DNA of 64,000 bases from JAICYJ01 sp035695105 (GTDB lineage Bacteria > Actinomycetota > Thermoleophilia > Gaiellales > JAICJC01): contig DASSEV010000059.1 of the NCBI GenBank assembly GCA_035695105.1, positions 1 to 64,000 on the forward strand. The letters are read 5' to 3'. The position numbers and the translations under genes were made by a program. The notes beneath the pieces were generated by a model. It had not been told where the DNA came from and did not search any database. It was given only the letters and a program-made list of their open reading frames with translations. Shown one piece after another: positions 1 through 7,711 of this stretch (the stretch's first letter is position 1; each line of letters opens with the position of its first letter).

Positions 1-10
1 GGTGAGAATC

Positions 11-430
11 ATGGCAACCATGACTGCTCATGGCGCTTCCGAGACGCGCGAGTCGACACGCGTGCATCCGACCGGCTGGGTGGTGTTCGCGAGCATCCTG
101 CTGATCATCGGAGGGGCGATCAACTTCGTGAACGGCTTCACCCTGCTCGAGCATCACTCCTACTTCCACAACCAGATCGTGTACACGAACTGGACGTTCT
201 GGGGGTGGGCGTTCCTGATCTGGGGCGGCCTGCAGCTGCTGGCCGGAATCCTCGCCTGGAGCGGCTCGACGACCGGCAACATGATCGGAGTCGGGCTGTG
301 CAGCTTCGCGGCGATCCTCTGGTTCTTCATGATCTTCGCCGCACCATGGTCGGCGTTCGTCGGGGTCGCGCTCAACCTCGGCGTGCTGTTCGCATTGACC
401 GCCGGCGCACGGCCGGAGGAGTACTACTAG
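11..430 (+). CDS. Four-TM membrane protein (DUF7144-like)
   Basis: This small integral membrane protein has about 139 residues. After a short polar N-terminus it shows four hydrophobic segments, at about residues 20-45, 58-80, 88-110 and 112-132, rich in Trp and Gly, and it ends in a short charged tail (PEEYY). Size and pattern fit the actinobacterial DUF7144 family, whose function is unknown. I prefer the ATG at 11; a GTG at 2 is also in frame but sits at the window edge, so its ribosome binding site cannot be judged. A strong hairpin follows the stop, and another small membrane protein begins 80 bases downstream. The family call is from memory of the pattern. Confidence 0.75.
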   Translation: MATMTAHGASETRESTRVHPTGWVVFASILLIIGGAINFVNGFTLLEHHSYFHNQIVYTNWTFWGWAFLIWGGLQLLAGILAWSGSTTGNMIGVGLCSFAAILWFFMIFAAPWSAFVGVALNLGVLFALTAGARPEEYY

Positions 431-436
431 CCCGCG

Positions 437-480
437 GACGGTGCCCGCCGCCCCCGCAAGTTGGTGCGACGGGCACCGTC
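437..480. terminator. Strong intergenic hairpin
   Basis: An 11-bp perfect inverted repeat (437-447 with 470-480, core GACGGTGCCCG) encloses a 22-base loop between two membrane-protein genes. There is no T-run, so it may be a factor-dependent terminator or an mRNA-stabilising structure. Confidence 0.5.
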
Positions 481-509
481 ACAGCCCTCGTGTGAAGGAG
501 ATACCAACG

Positions 510-665
510 ATGGCAACCGCTACTCGCACAACACCGGCTCACGAGCCGACTCGGGAGCATCCGATCGGTCGGGCGATGTTCGAGATCATCGAGGTTCTGA
601 TCTTCCTCCTCGTTCTGGCCGTCCCGCTACTGACCGTGGCCGTGTACTACGCATCGACGCACTGA
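510..665 (+). CDS. Small single-TM membrane protein (51 aa)
   Basis: The 51-residue protein has a polar N-terminal half followed by one clear transmembrane helix (about residues 23-46) and a very short outside tail. The ATG at 510 is chosen because a good Shine-Dalgarno (GAAGGAG, 494-500) lies nine bases upstream; a longer in-frame reading from 441 lacks one. It sits between a four-TM protein and a basic membrane-associated protein, all on the plus strand, so the three may be co-expressed. Function is unknown. Confidence 0.6.
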   Translation: MATATRTTPAHEPTREHPIGRAMFEIIEVLIFLLVLAVPLLTVAVYYASTH

Positions 666-738
666 CGCCCTGAGGCCAGTTTCGCCCTGCACCCCGCCGT
701 CCGTTGCCGTGGCGGCGCTTGACCGAGGAGGTCCCCCA

Positions 739-1128
739 ATGGCACGCACACCGACCCCCGCGCAGCGAATCTCACGCAACACCCACGCCGTCGCAACTGC
801 GCTGGGTGGAGCCGTAGCTGTGGTGGTCACCATGGCTCGCGACCCGCATGCCCACCGCTATCAGCGACGCGCCGTGCGCCATACCCAACGTGCGCTTATC
901 CGGGCACGTCGCGTCGGACCACGTCGAGCCGTCGACGACAGGCGCGTCAGGGCCAACATGCGAATCGCGCGCGCGTTCATCAAGGCATCTGCACATCCGG
1001 ATCGGCATATCACCCGCAACCGCATCCTTGTCACGGGCCTCGCCGCGGCCGGAGTCACCGGCGGCGTCGCCTACGGTATGCGCGGCCGGACTGCGAGCGA
1101 CCTCCCGGAAGGTGGTACGTCTGAGTGA
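739..1128 (+). CDS. Basic, probably membrane-associated hypothetical protein
   Basis: The product has 129 residues and is very rich in Arg and His. It has two short hydrophobic stretches, one near residues 15-33 (Ala/Val-rich) and one near 100-118 (Gly/Ala-rich). The ATG at 739 follows an excellent ribosome binding site (GAGGAGG, 726-732). No domain is recognised. Its 3' end overlaps the end of a decayed histidine kinase reading on the other strand, so the two are convergent. It is probably a real gene from its ribosome binding site and position, but its function cannot be guessed. Confidence 0.5.
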   Translation: MARTPTPAQRISRNTHAVATALGGAVAVVVTMARDPHAHRYQRRAVRHTQRALIRARRVGPRRAVDDRRVRANMRIARAFIKASAHPDRHITRNRILVTGLAAAGVTGGVAYGMRGRTASDLPEGGTSE

Positions 1129-1634
1129 CCGTCGTCGAACCGCTCGGCCGATCCATGGTCGGCGCTGACAGGCCACGAGCTCACCGAAGGTTCGGGCGGA
1201 TGCTGGGAGTCGAGCGGCAGGCTGAACGACGCGTGCGTCCCCTTCCCCACCTCGCTTTCGATGGCGAAGGTTCCGCCGGCCACGTGCACCCGCGCGGCGG
1301 TCGCGTCGATGCCCATGTGGTGTCCCTTGCGGACGTTGTCCCAGGTGGCGGTATTGAAGCCGCGGCCGTCATCGGCCACGCTGCAGTGAAGTGCGTCGCC
1401 CCTGGCGGAGACCATCGTGACCGGCCACAGGGTCGCGAACAGCAGGAACATCACCCGCCTCCGGCCCTCTGCGCCACCCTGGAACGCGGAGGTCAGGTAG
1501 CCACGCATCCACAGCAGGATTCCATCCACGACGAATACTCCAGTTAGGCGGGCAAGCGGATCAGTCGTTGGCTGAACGGCATGTCGGAGGATCAGCGATG
1601 TGTAGGAGATCGGCTCGTCCGAGAGTGGGTGCAT
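1074..1634 (-). pseudogene. Histidine kinase C-terminal remnant (HATPase_c)
   Basis: The minus-strand frame contains a recognisable HATPase_c end. It has an N/G1-type box with VADDGRGF (about 1365-1390), then GIDATAARVHVAGGTF, then the G2-type stretch EVGKGTHASFSLPL finishing near 1212. This matches the last 70 residues of HisKA_3-type kinases. Upstream there is no dimerisation/phosphoacceptor helix and no N-box; the frame instead carries an unrelated hydrophobic stretch. No adjacent response regulator exists. After the HATPase end the frame runs on about 45 residues without homology. I read it as a truncated, decayed kinase gene; boundaries are approximate. Confidence 0.6.
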
Positions 1635-1808
1635 GGCGAGGTGCCGTTCAGGTTGTCGGCCGGGGCTCGAGGGGCGGTTGTCTCTGCCTTTGGCGTGATG
1701 ATCGTGCTGGGCACGGCCGCATGTGGTGCGTCCGGTGCCGGCCGGCTCGTCGGGCTCGGCGCAGCTTCCCGTGTCGACCCTGCGGGCTCCCTCGAGTACC
1801 TGGTGTGA
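1581..1808 (+). CDS. Possible short lipoprotein (weak)
   Basis: The frame encodes about 75 residues. In its middle is a lipoprotein-like signal: a hydrophobic run ending in LGTAACG, a plausible lipobox with Cys as first mature residue, but only about 27 residues follow. No good ribosome binding site precedes the ATG; a GTG near 1640 would give a more normal signal-peptide length. It overlaps the decayed kinase on the other strand. It may be a remnant of a longer lipoprotein gene or a chance reading. Confidence 0.22.
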   Translation: MSEDQRCVGDRLVREWVHGEVPFRLSAGARGAVVSAFGVMIVLGTAACGASGAGRLVGLGAASRVDPAGSLEYLV

Positions 1809-2057
1809 TGCTGTTGCCAGGTGAGGTTGAACGATCCGCTTGCCGCATCCCGATCGGTGGACACGCGTAGGTCGATGCAGGGGATATGCCGAGGCAGACA
1901 CCATGCTTCGGCGGGATCCTTTCCCGTGAAGGAGACGATCGGTACGTCCAGTGATCTTCGTCCAGACGCAGCGCTGATCGGTCCGCCTGACCGGCGGGAT
2001 AGCCGCACGAGTACGCGGTTTGGCTCTCGAGTCAGCGGCGGGCCTGAGGGTGACCGT

Positions 2058-3020
2058 GTGGTGGCTCGTGGTGCGAGTCTGCACGAGGGCCGGCTGGTAT
2101 GGCTGATGTGGGGAGTCATCGCAGCATCCGCCGGGGTCACCTACGCGCGCCTGCCAGCCTCCGACTTCTACAACGTCAGTGGAAGCGGCATCAGCGGTGG
2201 CTTGGGCCGAGTCATCGTGCTGTTGGGGTGGCCCGTGTCACTCGCCTCAATCGCGCTGTTGGCGGTTCCCGTCGACCGCTGGATGGGATCAGGACGGACA
2301 CCGCCCGAGCGCCGAGCAATGACCGTTGCAGCGCTTGTCTCGCTGGTGTTGTGTGCGACGATCGCATGGCCGGGCGTGACCACTGCGTCGAATCTCGACG
2401 TCAAGTGGTCAAACGCGCCAGCGGCGTGCGGGGTCGTCTTGGCGCTCGCCATCACCGCCGTGGTTCTGCGCCGCTGCGGGCCCGGCCCGCGGCTGCCCAC
2501 CACGTCCGGCGACCGCGTCGCGATCATGCTAACAGTGCTGCTGAGCGTCGCAGCGCTCCCGTGGATCCTCGCCAACCTCGGCGTCTATGTGGGCGACATC
2601 CCCGGCCTGTCGGCCGTGTTCATGTCAAAGCAGATCCTGCCCGAGCATGGCCATCCTTACCTGCACGCCGTTCATCTCGGTCACCACGACGGATTCGGCG
2701 GGTGGCTGCTCGCCGTGACCGCACTCGCCCTGCGCCGAACGCTTCCGAGCATGCGCGCGACCCGGCTGCGGACCGCCCTCGCCTGCTACCTCGCCCTCCT
2801 ACTTCCCTACGGACTGATCATGGGAGCCAGCGACTTCTGGGACGAGCAGCTCGTGAAGCGGGGGACGACCTCATACTCACTACCCAGCCTCGGACTGCCG
2901 GCGCTGACCATGGATTGGGCGTTGCTTGCTGCCGCCGCCGTCATCACGTATCTCGCCGCCTTCCGTGCGCTAGCACGCGCAACAGACCCCGGTATCGACT
3001 CGCAGCGCCGGCGCCGCTGA
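2058..3020 (+). CDS. Multi-pass membrane protein, unknown function
   Basis: About 320 residues with roughly eight hydrophobic segments spread over the whole length. A His-rich loop in the second half (HAVHLGHHDGFGG, encoded near 2665-2700) could bind metal but matches no motif I know. The open frame begins at 1821, but residues before 2058 look noncoding (Arg/Ser-rich). The GTG at 2058 (or 2061) is preceded by GAGGG at 2046-2050, and the first membrane helix starts soon after. No family is recognised. It stands alone, with a gene-free stretch downstream. Confidence 0.6.
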   Translation: MVARGASLHEGRLVWLMWGVIAASAGVTYARLPASDFYNVSGSGISGGLGRVIVLLGWPVSLASIALLAVPVDRWMGSGRTPPERRAMTVAALVSLVLCATIAWPGVTTASNLDVKWSNAPAACGVVLALAITAVVLRRCGPGPRLPTTSGDRVAIMLTVLLSVAALPWILANLGVYVGDIPGLSAVFMSKQILPEHGHPYLHAVHLGHHDGFGGWLLAVTALALRRTLPSMRATRLRTALACYLALLLPYGLIMGASDFWDEQLVKRGTTSYSLPSLGLPALTMDWALLAAAAVITYLAAFRALARATDPGIDSQRRRR

Positions 3021-3368
3021 GCGGCGCAACCGGCTCGTTCCGCGAAACCATGCGTTCTCGAGGCTGCAACGCCTGGCAGCGGATCGCACCATTCGGAGAC
3101 ACGTCCATGCGCGCACCATGCACGCGCCGCTAACGCGCGCGGCGACGTCTTCTCGTCGTCCTCCTCCCCACCGAATCCCCCGGCCAGCCCAGACGCGATC
3201 GCCTCCACGGCCGCCGCGAACTCCTCCTCTCCGGCCCACTCCGCGGAAGCTGCTCAGAATGAGGGCGAACGGCAGAGTCAGTGGTTTATTACCGATGCCG
3301 TCTGTCGCGCGTCGTGAGAGGTTGGCCGACCTAGGGCCGCATACTGTCGGGGGCTCAAAGGGGCAATC
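3021..3368. other. Gene-free stretch
   Basis: About 350 bases separate the membrane protein from the TolB-like gene. Overlapping open frames on both strands are Arg/Pro/Ser-rich without any domain, so I regard none as coding. The end of the stretch (AAAGGGG at 3358-3364) supplies the ribosome binding site of the following gene. Confidence 0.5.
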
Positions 3369-4232
3369 GTGGGCAAGACGTTGCGAGTGATCGTGGGAAT
3401 CGTCGCGTTGCTGGCCGTAAATGCCGGCGCAGGGCCAGCGCGGGCTAGCTATCCGGGTACGAACGGTCGCATCGCGTATCTCGGTACGAGAGGGGTGATC
3501 TACACCGTGACCAGCACTGGCACTGGTCGGCGGCAGATCACCGCCGCCGGCAACAACACGCCGACGTGGTCGCCGGATGGCAAACGGATCGCCTTCGTTC
3601 GCCACGTCGACGTCTACACCGTGGGCGCCAATGGCGGCCCCATCACACAGGTAACGACCTCGACGGCGAACGAATCGGAACCATCCTGGAGCCCAGATGG
3701 CAAGTACCTAGTGTTCGAAAGCGACCGGAACGGGGCCACCAACCTCTATAAGCTCCGGTCTACCGCGCCATATGGAACGGCAGTAAACATCACCGGTGCC
3801 GTGGCACCGTGCGGTTACGCGGCCGACCCAACCTGGGGAACCGGCGGCTACATCGCCTTTTACTCGTGCGACTCGCGTTCATCCAGCGATCGGGCGATCT
3901 ATGAGATCAAACCTGATGGCACCGGCTTGAGGAAGCTGATGACCTGCACGTTAGGCTGTGGGTGGCTCGACTGGTCACCTAAGGGGCGAGCGATTGCCTA
4001 CTCGGACGGATTCGTCGTCTACCAGTACACACCATCCACGAACACCACCAAGCAGGTGTCCCAGTCCGTGGCCGGGCTCGACTGTTATGATCCGGCTTGG
4101 TCTCCAGCGGGTACCCAGATCATTTACGTGTGCAATAGCACGATCTGGGTGGCTAGTCCGACAGGCCTCAACCGTCACCCGCTGCTGTCGCCCGGCTACG
4201 CCCCGAACTGGCAGCCGGTGCCCTCCCCGTGA
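3369..4232 (+). CDS. Secreted TolB-like (PD40) beta-propeller protein
   Basis: The 287-residue protein starts with a signal peptide (hydrophobic residues 6-22, cleavage probably after ARA near residue 26). It then carries PD40/WD40-like repeats of the TolB type, recognised by recurring (P)TWSPDGKRIAF, PSWSPDGKYLVF, LDWSPKGRAIAY and PAWSPAGTQIIYV at intervals of about 40-50 residues. This gives an incomplete or small propeller of five to six blades. Such proteins act outside the membrane; the substrate is unknown. Six or so Cys in the second half could form disulfides. Start is GTG at 3369 after a purine-rich site. Base composition is slightly less GC-rich than the core genes, consistent with an accessory gene. 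Confidence 0.85.
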   Translation: MGKTLRVIVGIVALLAVNAGAGPARASYPGTNGRIAYLGTRGVIYTVTSTGTGRRQITAAGNNTPTWSPDGKRIAFVRHVDVYTVGANGGPITQVTTSTANESEPSWSPDGKYLVFESDRNGATNLYKLRSTAPYGTAVNITGAVAPCGYAADPTWGTGGYIAFYSCDSRSSSDRAIYEIKPDGTGLRKLMTCTLGCGWLDWSPKGRAIAYSDGFVVYQYTPSTNTTKQVSQSVAGLDCYDPAWSPAGTQIIYVCNSTIWVASPTGLNRHPLLSPGYAPNWQPVPSP

Positions 4233-4765
4233 ACGTGACGGCACCGTCACCTGCTGAGCTGGCGGTAGAACGCATGGTTGAGTGAAACGGCGCGAACGAG
4301 GGGTCTTGCCGAACTTGTCGGCTGGCGTCCCACAGGTCGAGGCCGGCCGCCCGGGCATCATGGGCCGAAGGGCTCACCCGGCCTTCTCGATCGCGTCAGC
4401 AAGCGCACGGCTTGGCGAAGCGTTCGGACCCACTGCAGGGACACGCCTTTCTGCCGAAAGGTGCGGACGTGGTCCGCGGAGACGACGTAGGACGCCCACC
4501 GCGTCACTGCGCAACGATTCTACCGATCCAAACGCAGCCCACGGCAACCGTCCGAGTGACCGCGCCCTGAGCGGACTCACACCACTCCAGCGCGTCAACA
4601 ACCTCGCGGAGACAAACAGCTGGGTCTGCCTCTGGCGTCGCCATCGCATGGGCATGTTTCGCGCTGCTCGCCTGCCGCCAGCAGTAGCCCCTCCTGCGAC
4701 GCTGGAGAGGCTGGGCGTCTGCAATCCAGATAGGGTTGCGGCGGCCCCTAACGTGGAGGATCGTC
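4233..4765. other. Gene-free stretch
   Basis: More than 500 bases without a supportable gene. A small palindrome (GACGGCACCGTC) follows the TolB-like stop near 4237-4248. Open frames on both strands in 4278-4803 are Arg-rich with no domain. A short minus-strand reading around 4395-4495 has a more protein-like composition but no start or family, and could be the relic of a lost gene. Confidence 0.45.
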
Positions 4766-5044
4766 ATGAGCATCCTTGTCCGATTCCATCCGAAGCACCT
4801 CACCGCCGTGCAGTACGACCAGGTGGTACAGCGCGAACTGGCGACCCCGACGTATCCCCCCGACGGCCGGGAATTCCACGTCTGCTTCGGAACCGACGGC
4901 GACCTCCACGTCAGCGAAATCTGGGACTCGGTTGAGCATCTTCAGGCGTACGGCGAGATCCTGATGCCGATGCTGGCTGACGCTGGGATCGAGATGGCGG
5001 CGGAGCCGGAGATCATCCCGATTCACCGGATCGATAAGCGCTAG
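4766..5044 (+). CDS. Small ABM-fold-like hypothetical protein
   Basis: A 92-residue soluble protein with alternating strands and helices. The stretch FHVCFGTDGDLHVSEIWDS around residues 37-55, followed by a helix and a final strand, resembles dimeric alpha/beta-barrel (antibiotic biosynthesis monooxygenase-like) proteins common as hypotheticals in actinobacteria. The ATG at 4766 has a perfect ribosome binding site (GGAGG, 4755-4759). It is monocistronic. A monooxygenase or ligand-binding role is possible, but no catalytic residue is identifiable. Confidence 0.65.
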   Translation: MSILVRFHPKHLTAVQYDQVVQRELATPTYPPDGREFHVCFGTDGDLHVSEIWDSVEHLQAYGEILMPMLADAGIEMAAEPEIIPIHRIDKR

Positions 5045-5124
5045 AGAGGCCACTACCTCCCCGGCCGGCGCGGATGAATCAAGAGACCGCGTCTACTGGC
5101 GGTACCCGCTTGAACTCGCGGCGT

Positions 5125-5415
5125 CTATACGCGTCCGCGCTCGCTCTTGACTGTCCGGTTCCAGTTGTTCAATACCTTCACAATCACCACCTGATTCTTC
5201 CCCCGTGGCGGTGAGATCGGCACGGTAATCGTCGTGCTCCCGTTCTCCGGCAGGTCGTAATGCGCGGACGAGGCGAACGTCCGGTCATTCTCGTCCGCGA
5301 TCGCGATGCTGTACCCGCGAAACACTCGACCGGGGCGAAGGGTCAACCCGACCTCGATCGAGGTGAACCACGGAAGGAACTCGCGGTCCGGCAAGGAGAT
5401 CACCTGGTCGATCAC
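5125..5415 (-). CDS. Hypothetical beta-rich protein, possibly frameshifted
   Basis: The 96-residue reading is protein-like (few Arg runs, alternating strand-forming residues, Ile/Val-rich) and may be a beta-sandwich domain. Two bases upstream of its GTG start ends a 34-codon frame (5418-5522) encoding one hydrophobic membrane helix in a different phase. Together they look like a membrane-anchored extracellular domain split by one frameshift, or two coupled small genes. The region is less GC-rich than the housekeeping genes. No family is recognised. Confidence 0.4.
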   Translation of the reverse strand: MIDQVISLPDREFLPWFTSIEVGLTLRPGRVFRGYSIAIADENDRTFASSAHYDLPENGSTTITVPISPPRGKNQVVIVKVLNNWNRTVKSERGRV

Positions 5416-5685
5416 AATCAGGGCACGTGCCTCATCGCGCCGCGCTCTCGCTCGAATCTCACGAGCATGACACCGGTTGCTGCGGCGACGAACGTGAAGG
5501 CGAGGACGGGCAGTTCGATCACGGCGAACGATCCTATCGGCGCTGGCCCGCGACCTTGCCTAGTCACGTATTCGTCACACCACGCCCGAAAACCGCTCTA
5601 GGGGTTCAGCTAGATCGAACCGGGGCAACAATGCGCGAAACGGCATGGTTGACGCGAAACCGCGCGAAACGACGTCTTCTCGGAG

Positions 5686-5769
5686 TGCCGAAGGTGGGAC
5701 TCGAACCCACACGACCTTGCGGTCACCGGATTTTGAGTCCGGCGCGTCTACCGGTTCCGCCACTTCGGC
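5686..5769 (-). tRNA. tRNA-Leu (anticodon CAA)
   Basis: The minus strand folds into a class II tRNA of 84 nt: acceptor stem GCCGAAG/CTTCGGC with discriminator A, D-arm GCGGAACCGGTAGACGC, anticodon stem CCGGA/TCCGG with loop CTCAAAA (anticodon CAA, reading UUG), a long variable arm (TGACCGCAAGGTCGT) typical of Leu, and T-arm GTGGG-TTCGAGT-CCCAC. The 3' CCA is not encoded. Confidence 0.96.
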
Positions 5770-5833
5770 CTGCCGCCCGCAGCGTACGTGAATCGCCTCG
5801 GCTTCGACGGCGGGCGGCGGTAGCATCTCGCGA

Positions 5834-6865
5834 GTGCGCATCGGCATCCTCACCGGCGGAGGCGACTGCCCCGGTCTGAACGCGGTGATCCGGGCGGTCA
5901 CCCGCCGGGCGCTCGACCGTGGAGACGAGGTCATCGGCGTGCTCCACGGCTGGCGGGGCCTCGTCGAGGGCGCGATGCGCCCGCTCTCGGCCGCCGACAT
6001 CAGCGGCATCCTCCCTCGGGGCGGCACCATCCTCCGCACCTCGCGCACCAACCCCTACAAGGTGGACGACGGCGTCGAGCGCACGCTCGCGGCGCTGGCC
6101 GGACTGGACGCCCTCGTGGCCATAGGCGGTGAAGACACCCTCGGCGTTGCCGCCCGCCTCCACGCGGAGCACGACGCCCCGGTGGTCGGCGTTCCGAAGA
6201 CGATCGACAACGACCTCTCCGCGACCGATTACACGTTCGGCTTCGACACCGCTCTGTCGATCGCGACTGAGGCGATCGACCGCCTTCATTCCACGGCGGA
6301 GTCGCACGACCGCGTCATGGTCTGCGAGGTGATGGGTCGCCACGCCGGGTGGATCGCCCTGCTCTCGGGCATCGCCGGGGGAGCCGACGTCGTGCTGATT
6401 CCCGAGCAGCCGGTCACCGTGGAGCACGCCTGCGGATTGATCCAGCGGCGCCATGCCCGCGGCAAGGACTTCTCGATCGTGGTCGTCAGCGAGGGCTGGG
6501 AGCTGCGCTTCGAGGACGGCGGAGCCGAGGTGATCGCCGCCGCCACGACGGATGCCTTCGGCCATGCCCGCCTGGGCGGAATCGGCGCCGTTCTCGGCGC
6601 CGAGATCGAGCAGCGCACGGGATTTGAGACCCGCGTCACCGCCCTCGGGCACGTTCAGCGCGGCGGCTCCCCCACCGCTCACGACCGCGTGCTCGCCACC
6701 CGCTTCGGTCTGAAGGCGGCCGACCTCGTGTTCGACGGACAGTTCGGGATGATGGCCTCGCTCCGAGGCAACGACATCGTCGCCGTGCCGATCGCGGATG
6801 CGGTGGCGAAGCTGAAGACGGTTCCGCCCGAGCTCTACCACCAGGCCGAGGCGCTGTTTGGGTAG
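5834..6865 (+). CDS. pfkA: 6-phosphofructokinase, PPi-dependent type by signature
   Basis: The 343-residue enzyme phosphorylates fructose 6-phosphate to the 1,6-bisphosphate in glycolysis. The fold signatures are clear: GGGDCPGLNAVIR at residues 8-20, the phosphoryl-donor loop IGGEDT at 97-102, the catalytic TIDND at 123-127, MGRHAGW near 170 and GHVQRGGSPTAHDR near 275. The two residues that separate ATP- from PPi-using enzymes are Asp101 (Gly in ATP enzymes) and Lys122 (Gly in ATP enzymes), both of the PPi type. GTG start at 5834. The stop abuts the convergent TrpC-like gene with no spacer. The fold is certain; donor specificity is inferred from the two residues. Confidence 0.95.
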   Translation: MRIGILTGGGDCPGLNAVIRAVTRRALDRGDEVIGVLHGWRGLVEGAMRPLSAADISGILPRGGTILRTSRTNPYKVDDGVERTLAALAGLDALVAIGGEDTLGVAARLHAEHDAPVVGVPKTIDNDLSATDYTFGFDTALSIATEAIDRLHSTAESHDRVMVCEVMGRHAGWIALLSGIAGGADVVLIPEQPVTVEHACGLIQRRHARGKDFSIVVVSEGWELRFEDGGAEVIAAATTDAFGHARLGGIGAVLGAEIEQRTGFETRVTALGHVQRGGSPTAHDRVLATRFGLKAADLVFDGQFGMMASLRGNDIVAVPIADAVAKLKTVPPELYHQAEALFG

Positions 6866-7597
6866 CTAGCGCGACTCGCCGCGCAGGACGCGCAGCGTGT
6901 CCGCCAGGTCGCCCGCCGCAGCCCACGGGCCCAGGATCACGGCGTCCACGCCCGCACGCTCGAGCGCCTCCACCTCATCGCGCTCGCGCACGCCTCCCTG
7001 GCTGAGCACGAACTTGCCGGCGGGAACCTCCTCGAGCAGAGAGAACGTCCGCTCGAAGTCCACCGCCCCACCGTCCTCAGGCCGGTTCCGAACGAGGAAC
7101 GAGTCGGGGTCGAGCAACTCGAGCGCGTGCTCGATCTCCTCCTCGTCCGACACCTCGACGATCACATCGAGCCCGATCGACCCGGCCAGCGAGTAGAGAT
7201 CCGCCATGTGGTCGTGGTCGTCCTCGTCGTCGAACGCCGCGGCGATCAGCACCACCCCGCCGGCACCGGCCACCCGCGCCTCGTACAGCTGGTAGCCGTC
7301 GACGATCACGTCGGTCAGCAGCAGCGGCAGCGCCGTCTCGCGATGAAGGGCTGCCAGCGGCTCTACCGACGCCGCCAGAGCCGCCACCTCGTGATCCTCG
7401 GCGGTGCGAAGCAGCGTGCTGTCGACACCCTTGAGGCGCAGCACGAAGTCGATCTCCTCGCCCGACATCGCCTCCGTGAACGGGCGGATCTGGGGCAGCG
7501 CGGCGACTGCGGCCTCGAGATCGTCCTGCGGGCGCGCGGAGCGTCGCTGCTCGACATCCTTGCGAGCCGAGCTCAGGCGCTTCTCAAGCGAGGGCAT
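6866..7597 (-). CDS. TrpC-like (indole-glycerol-phosphate synthase fold) pseudoenzyme
   Basis: The C-terminal two thirds of this 243-residue protein align with TrpC: LLLTDVIVDGYQLYEARVAGA at 92-112, VIVEVSDEEE at 145-154, then a final helix-strand set ending near 240. Catalytic positions are altered. The strand with the essential Lys in KKASPS is absent, the Lys of (C)KDF is Thr95, and the Glu of SESG is Gln200 in SQGGV. Glu148 and Asn171 appear kept. It therefore probably does not make indole-glycerol phosphate and may be regulatory or act on another substrate. It lies downstream of era and a short ORF that overlaps its start, so it belongs to the minus-strand era operon. Confidence 0.75.
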   Translation of the reverse strand: MPSLEKRLSSARKDVEQRRSARPQDDLEAAVAALPQIRPFTEAMSGEEIDFVLRLKGVDSTLLRTAEDHEVAALAASVEPLAALHRETALPLLLTDVIVDGYQLYEARVAGAGGVVLIAAAFDDEDDHDHMADLYSLAGSIGLDVIVEVSDEEEIEHALELLDPDSFLVRNRPEDGGAVDFERTFSLLEEVPAGKFVLSQGGVRERDEVEALERAGVDAVILGPWAAAGDLADTLRVLRGESR

Positions 7598-7679
7598 ACG
7601 CCTGGCGGGAGAGGTGCTCGGCTTCGTCGCTCAGCGTGCCGGCTGTGCTGTCGAGGTCGTCGTCGTCGGACGGAAGCAT
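7584..7679 (-). CDS. Small acidic ORF (31 aa)
   Basis: A 31-codon frame begins MLPSDDDDLD and has an amphipathic, Ala/Glu-rich second half. It fills most of the gap between era and the TrpC-like gene and overlaps the latter's start by 14 bases. No clear ribosome binding site precedes it. It could be a coupling leader for the next gene or a real small protein. Its only support is the position and the low-complexity acidic start. Confidence 0.3.
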   Translation of the reverse strand: MLPSDDDDLDSTAGTLSDEAEHLSRQAYALA

Positions 7680-7711
7680 CCGGTCCCAGTGTAATGCATT
7701 GGACGCCGGAT

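Noticed and set aside
4374..4724. Minus-strand ORF in the gene-free stretch
   Set aside because: Arg/Ser-rich, no ribosome site and no family resemblance; a nearby phase looked slightly more protein-like but has no start.
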